Below are positions 1 to 8,076 of a stretch of 9,382 nt of DNA, piece by piece. The stretch is from the NCBI GenBank assembly GCA_964447445.1, contig CAYUSW010000001.1, positions 1 through 9,382 on the forward strand, written 5' to 3'. This DNA comes from CAIOGO01 sp964447445 (GTDB lineage: Bacteria; Bipolaricaulota; Bipolaricaulia; UBA7950; UBA9294). A program made the position numbers and the translations under genes. Position 1 is the first letter of the stretch, and each line of letters opens with the position of its first letter. The notes under the pieces are model-generated. The model had not been told where the DNA came from. It saw nothing but the letters and a program-made list of their open reading frames with translations, and did no database searches.

Positions 1-2751
1 GTACAGCGCGGCGATGGCGGCGCCCCGACGCGCGAGCACCTCGCGCCGCCGCAGCTTGAGGTTCGCAGTCAGCTCTCCCGTCTCGATGGACAGGTCGTAC
101 GGCAGCAGGATCCAGGCTTTGGCGCGTTCGGGGTGAGACAGGTTCGCGTTCTGCGCCTCGACCGCGCGGTCGATTGCGTCGACGCTCTCTCTATCGAGAT
201 CCGGGCTCTGCAGCCAAAGGAGCGCTGCGCAGTAGGCCTCTCCGTCCCCCACGAGCATCGCCTCGCGCACGCCGGGCACGCAGCGCAGGAGCGCCTCAAC
301 CTTCTCCGGGCTCACGTTCTTCCCGTAGGCGGTCACGATGAGTTCCTTCTTGCGTCCCGAGATCACGAGGTGCCCGGCCTCGTCAAGGCAACCTAGATCC
401 CCCGTGCTGAGCCAGCCGTTCCGGACGCCAAGATCCGCGCCGCCGTGCAGGCGCTCCGGCGTGACTTGAGGGCCGCGGACCAGGATCTCGCCGTCTGGCG
501 CGACGCGGATCTCGGTCCGCGGCAGGGTTTCGCCGACGGTTCCTGCTCGATGTCGGCCCAGCCGGCTCATCGTCACGAGCGGCGCCTCGGTGAGACCGTA
601 GGCGTTGTAGACATCGATCCCGAGGCGCGCAAGTCCGTCGAGAACGTCGCGCCGCGCAGGCGCCGAGCCGACGAGAAGCTGAGCGCAGCGATCGAGCCCG
701 GCCCGACGCAGCACGACGGAACCCGCAGCACGGCGCAGAAGGCCCCCGGCGAGGCCCCCGGCGCCGCACGCGATCCTCTTCAGGATCGGCGTTCCAAGGA
801 TTTGACTCCAGACCCGGTCGTAGAACCGCGGCACGGAGAAGAAGAACGTCGGGCGGACGCTTGGCAGCACGCGCGCCAGCGCACGGAAGTCGTCGAGGAA
901 GTGGAGGTCGAGCGCCGCCGGCGCGAAGTACGGCGAGTAGGTTGTGAGGATCCCCTCCACCACGTGATTCATCGGCAGGAACGACAACATGGTGATCCGC
1001 CGCGTCCGGGCCCGCCACGGCACAAGCGACACGAGGGACTCGGCCATGAAGCGGAGGTTCCCATGGTGAAACGGGATCCCCTTCGGTCGTCCCGTGGTCC
1101 CCGACGTGTAGCGCAGCGTCGCGAGATCGTCGAACCCCACCGGAGCCTCGAGCGCGATGGCTGCCGTCCCGCCGCGCTTCAGGAAATCCTCCCAGGCGAT
1201 GGTGTCCCGACGGACCGTCGGCGGCGGCGCCGGCGCCGGCGCGCCGTGCCAGAACGAGACGATCGGCACCTGCGACGCAAGCTCATCCAGTCGCGCAAGC
1301 ACGTCGGGGGCGCCGACGAATAGCAGCTTCGCCTTGGAGTCCTCGAGGATTCCGTCGATCTCCGACGGCGGGCTCGTGTAGTAGACAGGCACACTCACCG
1401 CGCCGAGAAGGCCGATCGCGACGTCGAGGGCCAGCACGCGCGTGCTGTTGCGGCCTACCCACGCCACGCGATCGCCCTTCTCGATGCCCATCGCGCGCAA
1501 GGCGGCCGCGGCCTGCAGCATCTCCGCGCGGACCTCGGCCGCCGAACGCACGCGCGTCCCCGTCTCGGCGACATCGTGATACAGCACGGGGCGACTGCGT
1601 CCGGCGAGTCGGAACAAAACCTGCTCGTGGACCGTTCTCTCCGACCGATGGAGGAACCCGTTGGCCGTGGCGTATTCGAGCAGGCGCGGCAGGAACTCGC
1701 GCCAATCGAGGTCGTACCGGCCGAGGAGGCGATCCACGTTCGCGCGATCGAAGCGCCGGCAATCGTCAAGATACGGCGCAAGCGTCCCAAGGAGTGCCAG
1801 TGCACTCCGCCCGAGCGCGCCGCGGCTGGTCCCTCCCCGCGCGCTTCGGGGCAGGGGGACGGGCAAGAAGACAAGACGCGGCAGCTTGACCCCGAGCGAC
1901 TCCTTCGCCCACGCCCGCACGGCCTTTGTGAGTTCGGCGTACGTAGGGAGAGAGTCCCAGGGCGCCGTGAGATGAAACGTCAGGCCGCGCGCGCGTTCGT
2001 CGAGGAGCAGCCGGACGGCGGCGTCCGCGACGTAGTCCACGGGGACGAAGTTGACTCGCACGCCGGGAGCGGCTGGAACGACGCGGAGGCGACCCGAGAG
2101 GTACATGCGAAGCGGTGCATAGACGGTGTTGAACGTCTTGATCTCGCCCGTTGCGGAGTCCCCGACGACCATTCCCGGCCGCAGAATCGTGATGGGAAGG
2201 GAGTCCATCTGCTGCCGCACGAGAAGCTCGCCTTCGCGCTTCGAGATCTCGTACGCCGGGGCATCGCGCGTCGGCGGACCCAGGTCGTCTTCGCCGCACG
2301 CCTCGCTCGCACGGCTCGCGGCGTACGCGGTCGACACGTGGGCAAACCGGCACAAGCCATGGTCGTCGTGCGCGGCACGAGCGAACGCCAGGACCTCTCG
2401 CACGCCGTCGACGTTCGCGCGTCGCAGCTCGTCGAGCGGCCCCTGCAGGCGCAGGTCCGCCGCCGCGTGGACGACGTGCGTCACGCGCCCGACCAGCGCA
2501 TCGTACGCAGCGGGATCGAGTCCCAGTCGAGGCCGCGTGACGTCACCGCGCACGATCGCGACTCGCCCTCCCACCGCCGCGGCCAGTTCCGACCAGTCCC
2601 ACCACGCTCGGCCCGCCCGCCGCACGGCGGCCTCGTCGCTCTCGGCGCGAACGAGCACGGCAAGCGAGAGCCCGGTATCGCGAAGGAGTCGGCGCGCTAT
2701 CTGAGTCCCGAGAAACCCCGTGGCGCCCGTGATCAGGATGGTTCCCGTCAC
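1..2751 (-). CDS. Thioester-reductase-type SDR fused to long-chain acyl-CoA synthetase (3' end outside window)
   Basis: Open for 917 codons to the left edge. Residues 1 to about 350 are an extended SDR of the thioester-reductase/fatty-acyl-reductase type (NAD_binding_4-like): Rossmann motif GATGFLG at 9-15, STAY at 140-143, catalytic YEISK at 167-171 (Tyr167, Lys171), then RPGMVVGDSATGE. From about 380 comes an adenylating domain of the long-chain FadD class: TSGTTGRPK at 549-557, SVPRFYDRVW near 639-648, YGLTE at 718-722, STGDL with Asp785, GRKKE, and the C-terminal catalytic lysine in TANLK (Lys899). No carrier-protein domain with a GxDS site lies between them. An Ala/Pro-rich loop (about 503-512) comes from a GC-only repeat. 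The GTG start overlaps the upstream gene's stop as GTGA, giving an N-terminus of MTGTILITGATG; an in-frame GTG at 2760 is less likely. Expected role: activate a fatty acid, then reduce the acyl thioester to aldehyde or alcohol. The ligase is nearly complete, so the protein may end just outside the window or carry a further domain. Domains are sure; substrate is inferred. Confidence 0.92.
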   Translation of the reverse strand, partial: MTGTILITGATGFLGTQIARRLLRDTGLSLAVLVRAESDEAAVRRAGRAWWDWSELAAAVGGRVAIVRGDVTRPRLGLDPAAYDALVGRVTHVVHAAADLRLQGPLDELRRANVDGVREVLAFARAAHDDHGLCRFAHVSTAYAASRASEACGEDDLGPPTRDAPAYEISKREGELLVRQQMDSLPITILRPGMVVGDSATGEIKTFNTVYAPLRMYLSGRLRVVPAAPGVRVNFVPVDYVADAAVRLLLDERARGLTFHLTAPWDSLPTYAELTKAVRAWAKESLGVKLPRLVFLPVPLPRSARGGTSRGALGRSALALLGTLAPYLDDCRRFDRANVDRLLGRYDLDWREFLPRLLEYATANGFLHRSERTVHEQVLFRLAGRSRPVLYHDVAETGTRVRSAAEVRAEMLQAAAALRAMGIEKGDRVAWVGRNSTRVLALDVAIGLLGAVSVPVYYTSPPSEIDGILEDSKAKLLFVGAPDVLARLDELASQVPIVSFWHGAPAPAPPPTVRRDTIAWEDFLKRGGTAAIALEAPVGFDDLATLRYTSGTTGRPKGIPFHHGNLRFMAESLVSLVPWRARTRRITMLSFLPMNHVVEGILTTYSPYFAPAALDLHFLDDFRALARVLPSVRPTFFFSVPRFYDRVWSQILGTPILKRIACGAGGLAGGLLRRAAGSVVLRRAGLDRCAQLLVGSAPARRDVLDGLARLGIDVYNAYGLTEAPLVTMSRLGRHRAGTVGETLPRTEIRVAPDGEILVRGPQVTPERLHGGADLGVRNGWLSTGDLGCLDEAGHLVISGRKKELIVTAYGKNVSPEKVEALLRCVPGVREAMLVGDGEAYCAALLWLQSPDLDRESVDAIDRAVEAQNANLSHPERAKAWILLPYDLSIETGELTANLKLRRREVLARRGAAIAALY

Positions 2752-3992
2752 GACGCCCACCCGCGGCGGGAGAAGAACGCTCGAAGGTGCTCGCGGTTCT
2801 GCCTCGCCCTGGCCGCGAACTCCCCGTAGCCTCGCCGCAGCGCCGCTCTTGTCGGCTCCGGGTCGGAGAGGAGGTTGCGGATGTGCCCCTTCAGGGTCTC
2901 GACGAGTCCCGGTGCGCTTGGATCCACGAAGGCCTCCGACATGCCGAGCTCATCGTAGAGGCTCCGCAAGCGGAAGTCGTGGCCGACGGCAATCTGCGGA
3001 ACCGCGGCCGCCAGGGACAGCACGCCGGCGTGGTATCGCGAGGTCACGAGAAGTTCGAGGCTCCTCAGGAGGCCCGTCATCTGCGACGCATTGAGATCAC
3101 GAGCCGAGAAGATCCGCGCCCGGTCCCCATGCCTCATCTGCTCCCGAACGCACGCGGCAAACGGGCCGTCGAGCTCCTCCATGCAGATGAGGGCCACCGG
3201 CCGCTTCTGCTCCGCTACGATCCAGTCCGCAACATCGGCGTACGCCGCGGCGAGCGCGGTCGCCGCGCTACGTCTCTCCCGCGAGCGCGAGAACGCGTAC
3301 GGCCACCGGTAGAGATCGGTCTTCCGCGCGAGCGGTCTCAGGCGGACCGGGAAGAGATGGAAGTTGACCACGGCCAAGCCGACGAGCCCGCCTCCCGCTT
3401 CAGGCCATGAGCTTCTCGCAATGGATGTCTGTGCCGGATCTGGAGTGAAGGTGAGAGCGTTGTCCGCTGTGGCCTCGATCGGCGCTGTCACGCCGCAGGC
3501 ACGCAGCCGGCCCGCCGCGGCGCGAGACCGCACGACGATCAGGTCCATCCGACTCGCGATTCTTCGCGTGAGGGATCGATTGCGCGCACAGAGCTCGCCA
3601 GCATCGACCGCGTAAGCCAGGCATGGTTTGCCCTGCCTGCGCGCGCACCACGCCGCCCAGAGGAAGTACCACAGGAGGGCGGAGCCCCACGAGTCCATGA
3701 ATGTACTCCCCTCGACGAGGACAAGCGCATCATGCCGCTTCATCAGTCGCCAGACCGTGGCGAAGAACACGGACGGGATGCGGAGGATCCTGAGCCCCGG
3801 CCGCTCCGGCAGGTATCGACGCAGCTTCTCGACATCGAGCGACGGCACCGTGAACGAGGCACGCGGCCCGAGAACCGCGCGCAGGTCCTCCATGTCGGCG
3901 AGAAGAAGCGCCTCGGCGCCTGTGTTGTTGGCCCCGCTGTAGCCGATGACAAGGACGCGAGGACGTCCCTCAGAACAGACCGGCTCAGACAT
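2748..3992 (-). CDS. Polysaccharide pyruvyl transferase family protein
   Basis: A 414-aa protein of the polysaccharide pyruvyl transferase family (PF04230, CsaB-like). Such enzymes transfer pyruvate from phosphoenolpyruvate to a sugar as a ketal on surface polysaccharides. Family signatures visible: N-terminal GYSGANNTGAEALL (17-30), the glycine-containing loop VEGSTFMDSWGS (93-104), YAVDAGEL (127-134), DLIVVRSRAAAGRLRACGV (150-168), and in the second lobe SRYHAG (318-323, with the conserved His321) followed by AVPQIAVGHDFRLRSL. No signal peptide or clear membrane span is seen, so it is probably cytosolic. The ATG at 3992 has GGAGG four bases upstream. It lies 113 bases behind the FAD oxidoreductase gene and overlaps the reductase-ligase gene by GTGA, which suggests translational coupling. 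The acceptor is unknown. In members of this broad family the donor and acceptor are rarely proven, so the pyruvyl activity itself is family inference. Confidence 0.9.
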   Translation of the reverse strand: MSEPVCSEGRPRVLVIGYSGANNTGAEALLLADMEDLRAVLGPRASFTVPSLDVEKLRRYLPERPGLRILRIPSVFFATVWRLMKRHDALVLVEGSTFMDSWGSALLWYFLWAAWCARRQGKPCLAYAVDAGELCARNRSLTRRIASRMDLIVVRSRAAAGRLRACGVTAPIEATADNALTFTPDPAQTSIARSSWPEAGGGLVGLAVVNFHLFPVRLRPLARKTDLYRWPYAFSRSRERRSAATALAAAYADVADWIVAEQKRPVALICMEELDGPFAACVREQMRHGDRARIFSARDLNASQMTGLLRSLELLVTSRYHAGVLSLAAAVPQIAVGHDFRLRSLYDELGMSEAFVDPSAPGLVETLKGHIRNLLSDPEPTRAALRRGYGEFAARARQNREHLRAFFSRRGWAS

Positions 3993-4105
3993 TGTTCCTC
4001 CGGATCGCAGTGTAGCGAGAGCCTAGGTCTCCGGCCATTACGCCTCGCGGGCGATTCTGCAGCCAGCTCAGGCGGTTGGCGGGCGGCGGCACCACGTTTT
4101 CCCAG

Positions 4106-5611
4106 TCACGCGCTGGCACTGGGCGAGGTGAACCTGCGCCCGTCTGCCCGACAGACTTCGCGAATGACCTTCCGGCCGGACAGCGCGTTGAGGAAGAGCG
4201 CGCCGCCCGACGTCGCCCATGATCCAACGAGATGGAAGTTGGCAAGTCCGGGAAGTCGACTGTCGATCTTCCCGAGGACAAGGCTCCCGATGAAGTCCAT
4301 CTGCTTTGTCGGCATGTTGACGAAACCACGATCGCCGCCCATGAATCGCTTCCACGTGATCAGAGTCGGGACGTCGACGACCTCGATGTCGTTCCGCAGG
4401 CCCGGCCAGCGCTTCTCGAGCAGGTCGATCACCGTCTCGGCGGCCTTCTCCTTCTCCTCTCTGTAGCGCTTCGGATCCTTCGACAGCTCCTCCCAAAGCT
4501 TCCACCGCGAGACCAGCTCCACTTTGATCACGCCCTTGCCCGGAGGCGCCATCGTCGCATCCATCCCGTACGTCTGCAGTTCGAGGCTGTTGCACGTGTG
4601 CCCGGCGATCTCGACCGGCCGATCGAGGAGCATGACGAGCGCCGACGGTTCCCGCGAGAGGTCGCGCTTCACGCCGAGGAACACGTGGACGGCCCAGTTC
4701 GTCTCGTCCATCGCGGGACTGTGAGCGCAGTAGCCGCGAATCCGATCGTCGACGAACTTGCCGCCAAGCAGGTCCATGATCGTCGCACGCCCGTCGGCGT
4801 TGGAGATCACGACGTTGGCTTCGACCGCCGTGCCGTCGGCCAGGCGGATCCCGACGGCCTTGCCGTCGCGCGTGAGGATCTCGATCACGCGCTGCCCGAG
4901 GTGGAGTTCGCCGCCGAGCGCCGCGTACCGGTCGGCCATCGAGCGGGCGAGCGCGGCCGCTCCCCCCACCGGCCAGGCAATGTCGCCTGTCATCCCGTAG
5001 GCATGTTTGACGAGGTGCAGGAATGCTGGATTCGACGGCATGGAGTACTCGGCAAGCGCCAACCCGTCGCGCAACAGCGGGTCGCGGAATCGCGCCCCGA
5101 GATCGGCCATGGTCGGCTTGAACCACTTCCGCAGTCCGACAAGGGTCGGGGCCATGCCCACAATCCTGGCCTTGCGGCCGAAGATCATCTCACCAAAGAA
5201 GTCGTGGCGAGCGAACTGTCGGATGGCTCGCACGTACTCGTCGGCCGCCGCCGAGTCACGCGGCGCGATCTCGTGCAGATGCTCGTGCAGCCGATCGAGG
5301 TCGTAGTAGTCGGCGAACAGCCGCCCGTCCGCACCCATGACGGCGACACACTCGCGCGTCGGCACAAGATCGCGCGGCATCGCCCCGAGCTCGCGCCACA
5401 GCTCGTAGAGCAGAGATCCCGGCCGGCACCCGAACAGATGGTGAATGCAGCCATCAAATGAGTACCCCTGGCGCTTCCACGTCGCAGCCTGGCCTCCGGG
5501 AGTGACGTGCGACTCGTAGATTCTCGTCCGGTATCCGTTGGCCTGCCCGTGGATCCCGGCCGCGAGGCCTCCCATCCCTGCGCCGATGATGACGATCGAT
5601 CGTTCTCGCAT
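4106..5611 (-). CDS. FAD-dependent oxidoreductase, CrtI/carotenoid isomerase/retinol saturase-like
   Basis: A 501-aa flavoprotein of the phytoene desaturase-related amine-oxidase fold. An N-terminal dinucleotide-binding motif GAGMGG (10-15) is followed by the ribose-binding acidic residue Glu33 in RIYES and the PGGQAATW segment (38-45). A substrate-domain stretch follows. The C-terminal FAD signature reads GSWATSGGALFLNALSGR (about 463-480). CrtI-like enzymes desaturate, isomerise or saturate polyenes, or act on other long hydrophobic chains, usually at the membrane. No carotenoid genes (CrtB, CrtE) are in view, so the substrate is open. I chose ATG 5611 because GGAGG sits nine bases upstream and the sequence after it runs straight into the FAD motif. 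The upstream in-frame GTG at 5656 would add 15 residues of low quality and has a poor ribosome-binding site. It is probably the first gene of an operon with the pyruvyl transferase and the reductase-ligase. Confidence 0.9.
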   Translation of the reverse strand: MRERSIVIIGAGMGGLAAGIHGQANGYRTRIYESHVTPGGQAATWKRQGYSFDGCIHHLFGCRPGSLLYELWRELGAMPRDLVPTRECVAVMGADGRLFADYYDLDRLHEHLHEIAPRDSAAADEYVRAIRQFARHDFFGEMIFGRKARIVGMAPTLVGLRKWFKPTMADLGARFRDPLLRDGLALAEYSMPSNPAFLHLVKHAYGMTGDIAWPVGGAAALARSMADRYAALGGELHLGQRVIEILTRDGKAVGIRLADGTAVEANVVISNADGRATIMDLLGGKFVDDRIRGYCAHSPAMDETNWAVHVFLGVKRDLSREPSALVMLLDRPVEIAGHTCNSLELQTYGMDATMAPPGKGVIKVELVSRWKLWEELSKDPKRYREEKEKAAETVIDLLEKRWPGLRNDIEVVDVPTLITWKRFMGGDRGFVNMPTKQMDFIGSLVLGKIDSRLPGLANFHLVGSWATSGGALFLNALSGRKVIREVCRADGRRFTSPSASA

Positions 5612-5620
5612 CTCCCTATC

Positions 5621-5625
5621 CCTCC
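5621..5625 (-). promoter_or_regulatory. Ribosome-binding site deciding the oxidoreductase start
   Basis: On the minus strand this reads GGAGG and lies nine bases before ATG 5611. It supports that start over the in-frame GTG at 5656, which has no comparable site. Confidence 0.7.
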
Positions 5626-5682
5626 GAGCCGTGTCGTCGACGCTTTGAGGACTCACCTCGAAGCGCCGGATGCTGTGCGGCG

Positions 5683-5712
5683 AGGATAGCGCAGCCCGGC
5701 ACTCCGTGGGAA
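5683..5712 (-). promoter_or_regulatory. Possible sigma70-type promoter for the minus-strand operon
   Basis: In the 176-base divergent gap, the minus strand reads TTCCCA (5712-5707), an 18-base spacer, then TATCCT (5688-5683). Each hexamer matches four of six consensus bases. It would give a leader of about 65 bases before ATG 5611. No equally good pair was found for the divergent plus-strand gene; only a lone TATCGT at 5761-5766. This is a match by eye to a loose consensus, so confidence is low. Confidence 0.3.
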
Positions 5713-5787
5713 GCTACCGTCGCTCGCGCGCTCTTCCGCGCCAGAAACCGCGCGACCGGCTATCGTCTCCGCGAAGGTTCTCACGCC

Positions 5788-6597
5788 ATGACGCGACGCA
5801 AGATCATCCGAATCGACGAGTCTCTGTGTGCGGGCCGCGGCGCGTGCGAGACCGGTTGCGCCGAGGGCGCGCTCAAGGTCGTGGACGGCAAGGCGAAACT
5901 GGTGAAGGAGCAGTTCTGCGACGGCTTCGGCGACTGCATCGGTACCTGCCCGACCGGCGCGCTCCAGATCGAAGAGCGCGACTGCGACGAGTTCGATCTC
6001 GCGGCCACGAGCCGACACCTGCGGAAGACGCAGGGCGAGGCCGCTGTCTGCAGGATGGAGGAGGCGAACCGCCGCCACGCGCACGCTGGCCAGGAGCCTG
6101 CCGTGATGCCATGCGGCTGCCCGGGCACTTTGGCGCGCACTCTGAAGCCGAGCGGCGCGCCTCCGGTGCCGACCGGCGGCGCGGCATTGCCTCCGCGCGT
6201 CAACGCGTCCGAGCTTTCCCAGTGGCCCGTCCAGCTCCATCTCGTTCAACCTGGAGCGCCGTTCTTCGAAGGCCACGAGCTCGCCGTCCTCAGCACCTGC
6301 TCGCCCATCGCCTCGGCCGACGCCCACTGGCGGTTCCTCCGCGAGCGCGCGGTCGTTGTCGCATGTCCCAGACTCAATCGGACCGAGGGCTACGCCGACA
6401 AGTTGGCCCAGATCCTCGCGCAGGCTGGCACGCCTCGGGTGATCGTCGTCCGGATGGAAGTCCCCTGCTGCGGCGGACTCACGGCTATCGTCGAGCGCGC
6501 CGCCGAATTGTCAGGACGAACGGACCTCGCCGTCGACGAAGTCACCGTCGGCCTTAACGGCGACGTCGTGCGCGAGGCCGCGATGCGGGAGCCATGA
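5788..6597 (+). CDS. Ferredoxin-type iron-sulfur protein with conserved C-terminal domain
   Basis: A 269-aa cytosolic protein with two ferredoxin-type cluster motifs at the N-terminus and a long C-terminal domain. I recognise it as a widespread family of stand-alone 4Fe-4S proteins, common in anaerobes. Motif 1 is CAGRGACETGC (Cys14, Cys20, Cys24) and motif 2 is CDGFGDCIGTCP (Cys44, Cys50, Cys54). In classical ferredoxins the position three residues after the first cysteine is also cysteine; here it is Arg17 and Phe47. From memory, family members normally keep that cysteine in motif 1 and lack it only in motif 2, so Arg17 is unusual. The C-terminal part keeps family landmarks: CGCPG (109-113), QWPVQLHLV (145-153), Cys171, ACPRLN (192-197) and MEVPCCGG (223-230). 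These extra cysteines may bind another metal. The ATG has GAAGG about ten bases upstream. It is divergent from the FAD oxidoreductase. Its electron partner is unknown. Confidence 0.88.
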   Translation: MTRRKIIRIDESLCAGRGACETGCAEGALKVVDGKAKLVKEQFCDGFGDCIGTCPTGALQIEERDCDEFDLAATSRHLRKTQGEAAVCRMEEANRRHAHAGQEPAVMPCGCPGTLARTLKPSGAPPVPTGGAALPPRVNASELSQWPVQLHLVQPGAPFFEGHELAVLSTCSPIASADAHWRFLRERAVVVACPRLNRTEGYADKLAQILAQAGTPRVIVVRMEVPCCGGLTAIVERAAELSGRTDLAVDEVTVGLNGDVVREAAMREP

Positions 6598-6602
6598 GCT
6601 CT

Positions 6603-6636
6603 GCGGCCGTAGCATGCGCGCCGTCAGCGCAGCCGC
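6603..6636. terminator. Hairpin between convergent genes, possible bidirectional terminator
   Basis: In the 76-base gap between the convergent stops, an outer stem GCGGC/GCCGC (6603-6607 with 6632-6636) encloses an inner stem TGCGC/GCGCA (6615-6619 with 6627-6631). The inner loop is seven bases and there is a one-sided bulge. No T-run follows on either strand, so a rho-independent terminator is only possible, not shown. Confidence 0.3.
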
Positions 6637-6673
6637 TTCGCTCCCCTGCGACAGCCAACAGGCGCGCACCGGC

Positions 6674-7999
6674 CTATCTGCCTACGGGGCGAAGCTCGAC
6701 GCAGTCGATTCCGAATAGCTCCCCTCGCGACGCGCTGTTCGTGCCAACCATGGTGAACGTCAGGCTGTGAGAACCCTTCGCGAGCTGCACGCTCGGGCAA
6801 ACCTCTACAGGACCCGTGGGGCGGACATCAGGAGCGTAGCCATCGATGGGCGTTCCAACCGTCTTGCCGTCAATCTGCATCCCGACGATGCCGTAGTCTG
6901 GAGCCAGAGTGGCGTACAGGACCGCGGTGTACAGGCCGGCGTGAGGCACGTAGAGGTCATAGAGCGTGACCGACTTGCCAATCGCGCCACACCACAAGAG
7001 CTGATCATCCCCGTTCCAGTGAGGCGAGAACGGGTACGGGGTGAACCATGACATGTCCTGCTGACCCGGCGCTGCGCCCGTGCTGCTGCGCGGCAGGTCT
7101 TCGGCCTCGAACCGCAGCGTCCCGGCAGGCGCGTCCACCGCGGCCACATTCCACGGGTACTTGCAGTGGTGCTGCACCAGAAGCTTGGCAAGCACTCTCG
7201 CGGCGGCGCCCTGCATGGGAGTGAGAGTGCTCCCCGTGTAGTAGGACATGAGGTTGTCGCGTGGCAGCTCGAAGCGGACGCCGTCGAGCGTGATCTCGGT
7301 CGTCGCCGACTCGCAGTTGAGGGAGTAGACGTCGGGATCTGGCGGAGTGTCAGAGAACCCGTCTCCGTCGAACACCGACGGATCGCGACCGTTGTCCTTG
7401 AAGTGCTGCTCGGCCTCCGCGACGCTCGTGAATTCCCGCGCCAGCGTGTGCCCGAGGCCGAAGTAGTGTCCCAGTTCATGCGGCAGCGCCCGCAACGCTA
7501 GGACGCCGCAGCTGATCCAGCCTTCGAGTCCCGGCAAGATGATGAAGCCGTGCGCCGGGTCTCCCGAGCCTCCATACACCGAGATCGGCCCTGGCCCGTG
7601 TCGAACGACGACCAGGATCTTGTCCGGGTACTGCGCAGCGATCTCGTTTCCCAGAGTCCCCTGTGCTCGCCAATCCGGGAACGTGTCATTGGGGTCAGCG
7701 ATGTTGTTCAAGAGCGTGTTGCGCACGTCGGCAAAGTCGGTCGCGGGGTCATAGGTGAACACGATGCCCGTAGGCGCAAAGCAGGTGTTGGCAAAGGACA
7801 CCCACTCCCCAAACAGCTCCGCGTCGATAGCAGCCGGGCGACCCCCGTCATCATCGGCGACCCGTATCGCCTGGAGGCGGACGGTGATGACTTCGTCTGA
7901 GGCCGCTCCTGCCGCAACGGCCATCCCAGCTGTGCATACTGCTAGCGTCAAGGCGAGGAGAAGCTCAACTCCTCGATTGCACCCATGCATACCTCGCAT
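6674..7999 (-). CDS. Secreted pappalysin-like (M43-type) zinc metalloprotease with C-terminal carbohydrate-binding-like domain
   Basis: A 441-aa exported protein. A basic start followed by a hydrophobic core (about 11-30) ending near AVAAGAA looks like a Sec signal peptide; there is no good lipobox. The zinc site is HELGHYFGLGH (His174, Glu175, His178, His184), the extended metzincin motif. DGDGFSDTPPDPD (211-223) and the Met-turn NLMSYY (Met251) match the pappalysin/M43 pattern. Upstream, the segment on event timing and gas-phase-like strands (35-165) has no motif I can name. Residues about 293-438 form a beta-rich module beginning GTLRFEAEDLP, reminiscent of CBM6/CBM35-type domains, which may anchor the enzyme to a glycan. 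The protein has few, spaced cysteines (for example 73, 164, 229, 279), some of which could form disulfides outside the cytoplasm. The ATG at 7999 has AGGAG five bases upstream. It follows the flavoprotein gene by 97 bases on the same strand. Substrate unknown. Confidence 0.85.
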   Translation of the reverse strand: MRGMHGCNRGVELLLALTLAVCTAGMAVAAGAASDEVITVRLQAIRVADDDGGRPAAIDAELFGEWVSFANTCFAPTGIVFTYDPATDFADVRNTLLNNIADPNDTFPDWRAQGTLGNEIAAQYPDKILVVVRHGPGPISVYGGSGDPAHGFIILPGLEGWISCGVLALRALPHELGHYFGLGHTLAREFTSVAEAEQHFKDNGRDPSVFDGDGFSDTPPDPDVYSLNCESATTEITLDGVRFELPRDNLMSYYTGSTLTPMQGAAARVLAKLLVQHHCKYPWNVAAVDAPAGTLRFEAEDLPRSSTGAAPGQQDMSWFTPYPFSPHWNGDDQLLWCGAIGKSVTLYDLYVPHAGLYTAVLYATLAPDYGIVGMQIDGKTVGTPIDGYAPDVRPTGPVEVCPSVQLAKGSHSLTFTMVGTNSASRGELFGIDCVELRPVGR

Positions 8000-8076
8000 A
8001 GACTCTCCTTTGGGCCCGCGGGTCTTCGCCAGCGCAGAGCGCCGCCAGGAGTTCCTTCGATTCGGCTCCCGCGCCG

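Noticed and set aside
1576..2829. A 417-codon open frame on the plus strand
   Set aside because: It is antisense to the reductase-ligase, whose frame carries clear domain motifs throughout. The plus-strand translation is arginine-rich with no motif, as expected for a shadow frame in high-GC DNA.
4009..4014. TACACT on the minus strand as a -10 box for the pyruvyl transferase gene
   Set aside because: It would start transcription at the ribosome-binding site, and no -35 box is evident. Read-through from the upstream gene is simpler.
7928..7999. Lipoprotein signal in the metalloprotease
   Set aside because: The cysteine in LAVC is preceded by valine rather than Gly, Ala or Ser, and it sits inside the hydrophobic core, so an ordinary Sec signal peptide fits better.
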